The notes beneath the pieces were generated by a model. It worked only from the letters and a program-made list of their open reading frames with translations, did no database searches and had not been told where the DNA came from. A stretch of 64,000 bases of DNA, from NCBI GenBank assembly GCA_035542475.1, contig DATKLL010000003.1, positions 1-64,000 on the forward strand, read 5' to 3'. The translations under genes and the position numbers were made by a program. Positions 57,784 to 64,000 of the stretch are shown here, piece after piece (the first letter of the stretch is position 1; each line of letters opens with the position of its first letter). This stretch comes from DATKLL01 sp035542475 (lineage in GTDB: Bacteria > Desulfobacterota > Syntrophia > Syntrophales > UBA2185).

Positions 57784-60700
57784 CTACGCGACAATATCTT
57801 GGATGTCCATCCTGGCAACAAACCACCACTCTTCCTTGCCCGGCGCGCTGATTTCTGTACGCATGATTTCGAAATCGGCCTCTGATATCACGGAAGCGAT
57901 GGCCTCCTTTGTCCGGAAGAGCGGCGTGCCTTTGTGAAGCCTAACCCTTGTCGATTCGAGCCAGCGCGTCCAGGGAAAAAGTTTTTCCGAAGGCACAGTC
58001 GCCCTGATGATTAAAGTGCCGCCCGGACGAAGCTTCTCGTGGAGGCGCTGTAAAGTCAAACGCAATTCCTCATCGGTTATCAGATGGATCATATCCAGGA
58101 GGAGCGCCGTGTCTGCCATGCCGGGGACATCGGGTATATCAGGAGCGCGTCCGACCGTGACGGCGCCCCTTTTGCCTATCGCCCGCGACGCGAAACGCAC
58201 ACGCTTGCGGTCCGGCTCGATCCCGAATACCTTTGCGCGGGGGAAGATCTCGAGAAGCCAGATGGCGGGCACACCGTAACCGGTTCCCACATCGATGATG
58301 ACTTCCGGCTGTTTGACAAAAGCAGCAAGTTTCGGGAACATGGGATCAAGGATGAGCTTGAAGCGGGCGAAGAGCCGCGGATAGGCCTCCATATGCCGGT
58401 ACCGACCGACTGCACGCTGCCGGTGTCTTTTTGAACCGAGTGTAATCATCTCATCCTTCAGAGGCACAGGCGTAAACATTCGTTTCAGGATGGGCGGCGT
58501 AATCATCACGGCGCCCAGGAAAGAATAGCCGATCCCCAGGGCAAGGCCCAGCCCCGCACTCTTCAGCATGGCATTGTCGGCAAGCACCAGGACGCCGAAC
58601 CCCAGAAATGTTGTGGCGAAGGAAAGAAAAACGGACAGTCGTATAAGCCCTAGAGAAGGATCGTACTCATCGAAATAGCGCTGGTAGGAGCGCACCAGAT
58701 AAAGGGCATAGTCCGTCCCCATCCCGATGACGACAACGGATACCATGAGGGTCGGAATGGTGAGGGGCTGCCCGGTGAGATTCAATGTGCCGAGGGTGCA
58801 TATCAGGGCAAAGATCGTTGGCGCCATGCCGAGCAGGGTAAGCTGCCAGTCGAAAAAATAGAAGAAGGCGGTTAATATTGTGATGATGCCCACGATGACG
58901 GCCATTTTGATGAAGGCGGAAAGGAGGGCTGATTCAAACTTCTTGCCGAAAAGGGCCGGGTCGAATACCCTCGCCAGTCCCGCTGCCGTGAAGCGCCTGT
59001 AAAATTCCTCTCCGTTATATGATGGTCCCGGCGTCAGGGTCACAACCTCTACCCAGGAAGACCGATCCCGATTCACCGATATGCCGAAGAGACCGGAAAA
59101 CTTCTCGGGCATATCGGTCCCCTGCCAGTCTTTTTTATTTATCAGCCTGAAAAAATGATCGAAAGCGGACGGTGAAAAACCGAGCGGCCTTGAAACTTCT
59201 CCCACAGTCTTTCGCAACCCGGCGACGCGATCCAGCCTCCAGAAGCTTCTCCAGGCCGCGAGATTTGTACGCGCCATCTCTTCGCCGGGGAACAACATGG
59301 ACGGGACAAACGCCTGCGAAAGGCGGCCGGCATCAACTTCCTGAGAAAGCAGCTCCGCCAGACGGTCGCTTTTCTGCTGGAGGTCCTGCCGATCGCTTCC
59401 CTCCAGCATAAGATAAAGCCTGCTCATGATATCGCCCCACGTATCGCGGACGAGTTTCTCCGCGCTCAGCGTCTCCCGGCTGACGGCATTCATGGTATTT
59501 AAATCGACATGAAATTCCGGCCTGGCAAAGAATAGCATGAAAACGGCAAAAGCTAGTGCGGCATACACTTTCCACATACCGGTCGCAGATGCGATTCTGT
59601 TTACAAAACGCTGCAGGGGCAGATACGGCTGGCGTTTTTCCGGAGTGACCACAGGAAATAACAGGGGAAAGAAGGCATGGACAAATATGAAAGTGAACAC
59701 GACTCCCAGCGCGGCAAACTGTCCTATCTGCGAGAGTGCGGGAAACCCGCTCACGGACAGGAACGCGAAGCTGACGGCGGTCGTCAGCATGGCAAGGAGA
59801 CCCAGCGACCAGACCTCCCTGGTGGTTTCTATGCCGCGCGTTTCGTACGGGCGGTCGAGAAAAAGCAGATACGTGATGCCGTAATCGACAGTAAAGGAAA
59901 TGATCGCCCCTCCGAAGCCTACGGCCAGCATGGAAATGGAAGTGTGAAAAAGCGAATACACGAAGATCGCCATCATGGTCCCGGCAAAGGCAGGCAGCAG
60001 GGACAAGAGCCCTATCAGAGGTCTGGGAAAACCCACAAAGAGCAAAATGGCGATGGCGATAGTGGAAAATAAAACCGCCTTTCTGACGTTCCTTTTCGCG
60101 CTCAGCTCATTATCAAGAGCAGCGCGGTAGGCGCCGACGGGTGTCAGGATGAATCCATTTTGCCGGCCGTATTTCCCGTGCAGATTTTCGGAGATATTAT
60201 CCAGCAGCGCCGTAACTTTTCTGGAGAACTGAGTATCCATACCGGAGCTCAAAGGCTCGGCGATGATCAGGATATGCTTCCCGTCTGATGAGACAAGATG
60301 GCCTTTGTAAATGCGCGCCCCCTTCACCGGCGAGAGAAACGACAAGCGCTCAAGGATGATATTTCGCAGGGCGAGGGGGTCATCGGAGATAAGCCCCGTC
60401 TGGCCTATTCCTTCAAGAAGGTGCAGGGACGATATATAATCCTCCATGGTCTGCCGCACCTTTTCAGGCGCCAGCAGAGGTTTGACGTTTTCTTCAAGCT
60501 CCTTCTTGTTAAAGAGGATCGGGAGATGATCGACGATATACCGGATCAGCTCCGGCATAAGTTGACCGATATGACTGAAACCCACTTCCTTGAAGAGGCC
60601 GCTTGTCCGCATCTCCGCCTCAACTAGGTTAGCCCCCTGAACGAGTATGTCAACATCTCCGCCGGGATTTCCCACATCGACGACTACCCGGTCATGAATC

Positions 60701-60879
60701 GGGTGATGCATAATGACATGACGGGCATCGGCTAAAACCGGATCGCTCTGTGGGAGAGAGGACAGGATGTCGGTGTCAAACCGGAGACGGTATATCCCCA
60801 CCGTAAACAGTCCTATGACAGCTAAGATCACGACGCTTACAAGGGACCATCTCAAAAGGTATTTATGCGCGTTCATCAT
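57784..60879 (-). CDS. MMPL/RND exporter fused to a SAM methyltransferase
   Basis: 1031 residues. Residues 1-830 form an MMPL-type exporter: one N-terminal helix, two large periplasmic loops and two helical bundles (VGFGGAIISFTVDYGITYLL; VVIGMGTDYALYLVRSYQRY). From about 835 a methyltransferase domain follows: VIIDVGTGYGVPAIWLLEIF at about 860, FGIEPDRKRVRF and LRPGGTLIIRATVPSEK. Exporter and methyltransferase are separate genes in aryl-polyene and hopanoid loci. The MTase would sit on the cytoplasmic face at the last step before export. It lies between the GT2 and LpxL-like genes. Confidence 0.85.
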   Translation of the reverse strand: MMNAHKYLLRWSLVSVVILAVIGLFTVGIYRLRFDTDILSSLPQSDPVLADARHVIMHHPIHDRVVVDVGNPGGDVDILVQGANLVEAEMRTSGLFKEVGFSHIGQLMPELIRYIVDHLPILFNKKELEENVKPLLAPEKVRQTMEDYISSLHLLEGIGQTGLISDDPLALRNIILERLSFLSPVKGARIYKGHLVSSDGKHILIIAEPLSSGMDTQFSRKVTALLDNISENLHGKYGRQNGFILTPVGAYRAALDNELSAKRNVRKAVLFSTIAIAILLFVGFPRPLIGLLSLLPAFAGTMMAIFVYSLFHTSISMLAVGFGGAIISFTVDYGITYLLFLDRPYETRGIETTREVWSLGLLAMLTTAVSFAFLSVSGFPALSQIGQFAALGVVFTFIFVHAFFPLLFPVVTPEKRQPYLPLQRFVNRIASATGMWKVYAALAFAVFMLFFARPEFHVDLNTMNAVSRETLSAEKLVRDTWGDIMSRLYLMLEGSDRQDLQQKSDRLAELLSQEVDAGRLSQAFVPSMLFPGEEMARTNLAAWRSFWRLDRVAGLRKTVGEVSRPLGFSPSAFDHFFRLINKKDWQGTDMPEKFSGLFGISVNRDRSSWVEVVTLTPGPSYNGEEFYRRFTAAGLARVFDPALFGKKFESALLSAFIKMAVIVGIITILTAFFYFFDWQLTLLGMAPTIFALICTLGTLNLTGQPLTIPTLMVSVVVIGMGTDYALYLVRSYQRYFDEYDPSLGLIRLSVFLSFATTFLGFGVLVLADNAMLKSAGLGLALGIGYSFLGAVMITPPILKRMFTPVPLKDEMITLGSKRHRQRAVGRYRHMEAYPRLFARFKLILDPMFPKLAAFVKQPEVIIDVGTGYGVPAIWLLEIFPRAKVFGIEPDRKRVRFASRAIGKRGAVTVGRAPDIPDVPGMADTALLLDMIHLITDEELRLTLQRLHEKLRPGGTLIIRATVPSEKLFPWTRWLESTRVRLHKGTPLFRTKEAIASVISEADFEIMRTEISAPGKEEWWFVARMDIQDIVA

Positions 60880-60888
60880 GAAAAACTC

Positions 60889-61623
60889 TCAATCCCTCTT
60901 TACATAAGAAGGAGGTTTAAGGAAGGGCAATACACATAATCTAGTGAAAATCAGACGGCTGAAGGCGGCGGCATTCCGGCAGAAATCGACAAACCCGCGA
61001 TAATGCGAGACCCGCTGGTCATCGGCTTCGTACGTTACCTGGACGGGTGTCTCCATGACAGGCATGCCGTGCCAGTTTGCCCTGACTAGGATTTCAACCT
61101 CAAACTGGAAGCGCCTCGCCCTCACTCCAAGATGCATTGACTCCGGAAGCGGATACAGCCTGAATCCGCTCTGCGTATCCCTGATTGCTGGGCCTCCCGA
61201 CGCCCGCACCCAGAAGTTGGAAAAAGCCCTGCCGAAACGACTCTTCCAGGGAACATGACGGTGTTCCATTCCTTCCCTGCAGCCGACAATGATCGGCCTT
61301 TGGCCGGACGGTACAGCTTTAATAAGCTCCAGGGTATCTTCGGGATGATGCTGTCCGTCGGCGTCCATGGTGACGGCCCAGTCCGCAAGTGGTGCTGCAG
61401 CAGCGAAACCGGTCATAATAGCCGCGCCTTTTCCTCTGTTGATGTTGTGGCGGATGATGGTTATGGATGGTATGTTTTTTATGCGGTCGTAGGTGGAATC
61501 CGTCGAGCCGTCATCGACAACAAACAGCGGCAATTGAAGCTTCAGGGCTTCCCTAACCACCTGTGCAACCTTGCCCTCATGATTGAAAGCGGGAATTACG
61601 ACGGCAACGCGGTCTTTTTCCAT
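60889..61623 (-). CDS. GT2-family glycosyltransferase
   Basis: 244 residues. VAVVIPAFNHEGKVAQVVRE, LFVVDDGSTDSTYDRIKN, TMDADGQHHPEDTLELI and IRDTQSGFRLYPL are the GT2 dolichyl-phosphate-sugar-synthase-like signatures. No C-terminal membrane segment is obvious. It probably transfers a sugar to the lipid chain or a carrier; aryl-polyene loci also carry a GT2. The start overlaps nothing; the ACP gene ends 11 bases upstream. Confidence 0.9.
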   Translation of the reverse strand: MEKDRVAVVIPAFNHEGKVAQVVREALKLQLPLFVVDDGSTDSTYDRIKNIPSITIIRHNINRGKGAAIMTGFAAAAPLADWAVTMDADGQHHPEDTLELIKAVPSGQRPIIVGCREGMEHRHVPWKSRFGRAFSNFWVRASGGPAIRDTQSGFRLYPLPESMHLGVRARRFQFEVEILVRANWHGMPVMETPVQVTYEADDQRVSHYRGFVDFCRNAAAFSRLIFTRLCVLPFLKPPSYVKRD

Positions 61624-61634
61624 CAGTCCACTTT

Positions 61635-61910
61635 CTAGTTCCTCTCCCTAAACCTTCTTACCGCTTCGGGGATCTTATCAGGATGTTCCATAAGCAAGAC
61701 CAGGTCTTTGAATACTGTATCTTCACGCAGCAGCTCCAGCGGGAGGTCGACATGGAAAGTGTCATGTAAAATAATCTGTATATTCACGGCCACCATCGAA
61801 TCCCAGTCCGGGATTTCACCCAGCTTCGTCTCCGGTGTGATAGATCCGTTACCGATCTCAAATAAATTATCCAGAAGGACTTCTTTCATCTTTTGCCAAA
61901 TATCATTCAT
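61635..61910 (-). CDS. Acyl carrier protein (block B)
   Basis: 91 residues. LGEIPDWDSMVAVNIQIIL has the phosphopantetheine Ser38 in DSM; the final helix of this ACP is longer than usual (HPDKIPEAVRRFRERN). It is a carrier for the KAS III and glycosyl steps of block B. Confidence 0.88.
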   Translation of the reverse strand: MNDIWQKMKEVLLDNLFEIGNGSITPETKLGEIPDWDSMVAVNIQIILHDTFHVDLPLELLREDTVFKDLVLLMEHPDKIPEAVRRFRERN

Positions 61911-61924
61911 GCCTCTTCCTCATA

Positions 61925-62905
61925 TCATATGCGTATCAGGTTCGCCCCCCAGGAAAGCCCGCCGCCAAAAGCCACTGTCACGATGAGATTGCCTTTCTTG
62001 ACAACGCCGGCGGAAATTGCCTCATCGAGCGCAATCAGTACAGACGCGGCGGCAGTGTTGCCGTAAGAGGAGAGGTTCATGAAAAACCTGTCCGCGGATA
62101 CGGAGAGATTGCTCGCTATCCTGTAAATTATGTTCGCGTTGGCCTGATGGCAGATGAAACACTTGATGTCGTCTATTTTTACATCAGCCTCTTTCAAAAG
62201 CTGAAGAATGATCTCAGAACCTTTATCCACGGCAAAATTAAATATGTCGATGCCCTTCATCTTGAATAATGCCAGCCTGGAATTCGTCATCTTCGCAAAC
62301 GGCAGCATCGTCCCTCCCGCTGGTACACTGATGGTATCACTGCCGCTACCATCAGTCCTCAAACAGGAATGCAGAACTCCTTTAAAAGAAGTGCCGCCGG
62401 CTTGAAAGAGAACAGCGCCAGCACCGTCTCCGAAAAAGGGATAGGACGAAAAATCTTTCTGGTTCATGATCTTCGAATAGACTTCCGAGGCGATTAAAAG
62501 GATATTCCTACAGTATCCCGATTTAATGAGGGCATCCGCCATTGCAATACCGAAGGCGCTTCCCGAACAGACCGAATTGATGTCAAAGGCAAAGGCCTTC
62601 TTCGCACCGATAATATGCTGCACCCGCGTTCCTGTCGCGGGCTGCATGCGGTCCGGAGAGGAGGTGGCAAGAATAATACCTTCCACATTCTCCGGGGGAT
62701 AGCCGACATTATTGAGGCACTTCATCGCTGCCTGCACAGCCAGATCCGATGTGCATTCCTTATCGGAGGCCACCCTTCGGAAAAATACGCCGGTTTTTTT
62801 ACCGATCAGATGAATCGCCTCCTGTGGAAATTGTGTCAGATCTTCGTTGCCAACAATTTTCTCCGGCAGATAGCTGCCGGTTGATATGATAACTGAATTT
62901 CGCAT
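61925..62905 (-). CDS. Beta-ketoacyl-ACP synthase III (FabH-like)
   Basis: 326 residues. Cys113 in NSVCSGSAFGIAMADA, His in FICHQANANIIYRIASN and Asn in NLSSYGNTAAASVLIALDEA form the C-H-N triad. The active-site start SVCSG differs from housekeeping FabH, and the protein could start a chain from a non-acetyl primer. It is the starter enzyme of block B. No second FabH is in the window to compare. Confidence 0.92.
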   Translation of the reverse strand: MRNSVIISTGSYLPEKIVGNEDLTQFPQEAIHLIGKKTGVFFRRVASDKECTSDLAVQAAMKCLNNVGYPPENVEGIILATSSPDRMQPATGTRVQHIIGAKKAFAFDINSVCSGSAFGIAMADALIKSGYCRNILLIASEVYSKIMNQKDFSSYPFFGDGAGAVLFQAGGTSFKGVLHSCLRTDGSGSDTISVPAGGTMLPFAKMTNSRLALFKMKGIDIFNFAVDKGSEIILQLLKEADVKIDDIKCFICHQANANIIYRIASNLSVSADRFFMNLSSYGNTAAASVLIALDEAISAGVVKKGNLIVTVAFGGGLSWGANLIRI

Positions 62906-62933
62906 TTCGATGGCACACCCGTCTTGCTAATGA

Positions 62934-63353
62934 TCAAAATCCCAGGGCCTGCCTGATTTCATCCGGGATGGTGAACATGATTTCCATCTCCGGCGCTTTT
63001 ACGGCAACCTGTTCAGTTCTCCCGCGTGTACATACTTTTCCGTCAGCTTTAAGCCTGATTTCAAAATCCACGACAATCTTCGTCTTCCCCTCAACCACAG
63101 TAGCCTTGCAGATAAATTCATCACCATGCCTCAGAGGATAGATGTGTTTTGTGGTTGTTTTGATGATGGGGAACAGATACTGTGTCCTCAGATAAAACTC
63201 ATAGAGATCAACACCAACCTGAGCGAAAAGAGCCACTCGTGCGTCCTCAAAGTAAAGAAAATAATTTCCGTGCCACACGATCTGCATGGGATCAAGATCA
63301 TAAAAAGGCACCTTGTGTGTAATCTCGCAGCTGGGGTGATGTTTACCTGTCAT
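62934..63353 (-). CDS. 4HBT/YbgC-type thioesterase (block B)
   Basis: 139 residues. HKVPFYDLDPMQIVWHGNYF, then LYFEDARVALFAQVGVDL is the hotdog signature with the catalytic Asp of DxDxxxxVxHxNY. It is likely to release or edit acyl chains. It is the first gene of block B; the gap 63354-63861 upstream presumably holds the promoter. Confidence 0.88.
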   Translation of the reverse strand: MTGKHHPSCEITHKVPFYDLDPMQIVWHGNYFLYFEDARVALFAQVGVDLYEFYLRTQYLFPIIKTTTKHIYPLRHGDEFICKATVVEGKTKIVVDFEIRLKADGKVCTRGRTEQVAVKAPEMEIMFTIPDEIRQALGF

Positions 63354-63861
63354 AATGATATCCCTTTTTTATTGGGGGAGTATAGGAAGAAGGCGAATAT
63401 GTGTCAAGTGGAAACGCGAACGGGGATGATCTGAGAAATTTTGGGGAGGTTTGGGGACGCCATACCAATTAAAAAAAAGATTAACTAATATGAAGTCCCC
63501 AGAATGGAACCGGGATGACTGGAAAAACAATTTGCTTAGTATGTAAGGTGCGTTAGCACCAGTATAACGCACCCTACGGGTCGGAATAACAGCCCTTAGT
63601 GTCCCGGAAATTCTTTATTAGTTGAATCGTGATGTTGCTGGTTATATTATATTAATGAGAAATGCAATATTAGTTTATATGAGGCATAATACGGGGGTTA
63701 AACTAGTGACGCGATCAGTCTCCATCATGATTTTCCTTTACATTAGTGTCTGCTCGGGTTTCTAGAGAATTAAATCTCATGTATGAACGGGATAATAAGA
63801 ATGGAGATATTCTTATCATAATTCTTTTGACACACAGGGACATTTTTCTTACACTCGGCCC
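63354..63861. repeat. Gene-free gap with two hairpin repeats
   Basis: No supported gene. GGGGAC...CATACCAATTAA / TTAACTAATATG...GTCCCC forms an imperfect palindrome at 63453-63500. GGTGCGTTA / TAACGCACC, with flanking GTA/TAC, forms a perfect 9-bp stem at 63543-63577. Both look like dispersed repeats; the rest shows nothing recognisable apart from AT-rich stretches. Confidence 0.6.
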
Positions 63862-64000
63862 ATGAAAAAGGGAACTACTGCCAAAAAACGTATAGTGCTT
63901 GTCCATCCGCGTGGATTCAACTGGTTCCCCGGTAAGCGTGATATTACAGATATCGCCAATCGCATGGTCCCGCAGGGGCTGCTTTCCATTGCCTCTTATT
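63862..64000 (+). CDS. B12-binding-type radical SAM protein, 3' part beyond window
   Basis: From ATG at 63862 the frame is open to the edge. It reads MKKGTTAKKRIVLVHPRGFN, then WFPGKRDITDIANRMVPQGL and LSIASY, the start of a B12-domain radical SAM protein (VLVHP...PxGLLSIASY). It is the only plus-strand gene of this kind here, divergent from block B, so the locus probably continues rightward. Confidence 0.7.
   Translation, partial: MKKGTTAKKRIVLVHPRGFNWFPGKRDITDIANRMVPQGLLSIASY

Overview
The window reads like a chromosome segment of a mid-GC Gram-negative anaerobe, most likely a Desulfobacterota (delta-proteobacterial, Syntrophales-like) bacterium. The reasons are a siroheme-dependent (Ahb) heme route joined to hemA-hemC-cobA/hemD-hemB, Pal/OmpA lipoproteins and an LpxL-type acyltransferase (outer membrane), and several palindromic repeat families of a kind common in that group. 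The taxonomic call is inference; no rRNA or marker tree is available.

Left third (1-26.6 kb) is mostly housekeeping. It holds a truncated RDD membrane protein, rsmE and prmA (minus strand). A plus-strand tetrapyrrole operon follows: precorrin-2 dehydrogenase, CcsA/HemX-like protein, hemA, hemC, a cobA-hemD fusion, hemB, a cupin, an AhbD-type radical SAM heme synthase and a siroheme decarboxylase subunit. Together these could run from glutamyl-tRNA to siroheme and, with AhbC and a partner decarboxylase encoded elsewhere, on to heme b. polA, thioredoxin-like, flavodoxin-like, thioesterase, FeoA-FeoB fusion and YgjP-like protease genes come next. Then come a Pro/Ala lipoprotein, a cupin, tRNA-Arg and two tRNA-Ser next to serS, murJ, DUF167, YggT, a UbiA-type prenyltransferase, an alpha/beta hydrolase and proC.

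The middle (26.7-35.7 kb) is accessory. It has two Pal paralogues flanking a CLC channel without the usual gating glutamate, a MarR regulator, a PD40-repeat protein coupled to a membrane protein, two duplicated SHOCT membrane proteins, a TlpA-like protein lacking one active cysteine, a universal-stress-protein remnant, and a TVP38/MerA-like pair.

The right half (35.8-63.4 kb) is a large minus-strand lipid/polyene-type biosynthetic locus in two blocks. Block A (54.1 down to 35.8 kb) carries an ACP, a fused ketosynthase-chain-length-factor, a CrtI-like flavoprotein, a B12-type radical SAM, a NodB deacetylase, a FabZ-like hotdog, a second ACP, two tandem radical SAM paralogues, three FabF-like synthases, a third ACP, a thioesterase, PlsC- and PlsY-type acyltransferases, another B12-type radical SAM and a PKS-type dehydratase. 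Block B (63.4 down to 56.8 kb) carries a thioesterase, KAS III, ACP, GT2 glycosyltransferase, an MMPL exporter fused to a methyltransferase, and an LpxL-like acyltransferase. A further B12-type radical SAM starts on the plus strand at the right edge. Block B resembles aryl-polyene loci; the radical SAM + FabF + CrtI-like mix of block A recalls loci proposed for ladderane-type lipids in anammox bacteria. The product is unknown and this is the best candidate for an undescribed system. No ketoreductase, acyl-ACP ligase, ammonia lyase or phosphopantetheinyl transferase is visible in the window. Between the blocks lie a vWA-OmpA lipoprotein, mscL with a zinc ribbon and an unknown protein on the plus strand. 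A 353-bp GIY-YIG element bounded by palindromic inverted repeats sits inside block A.
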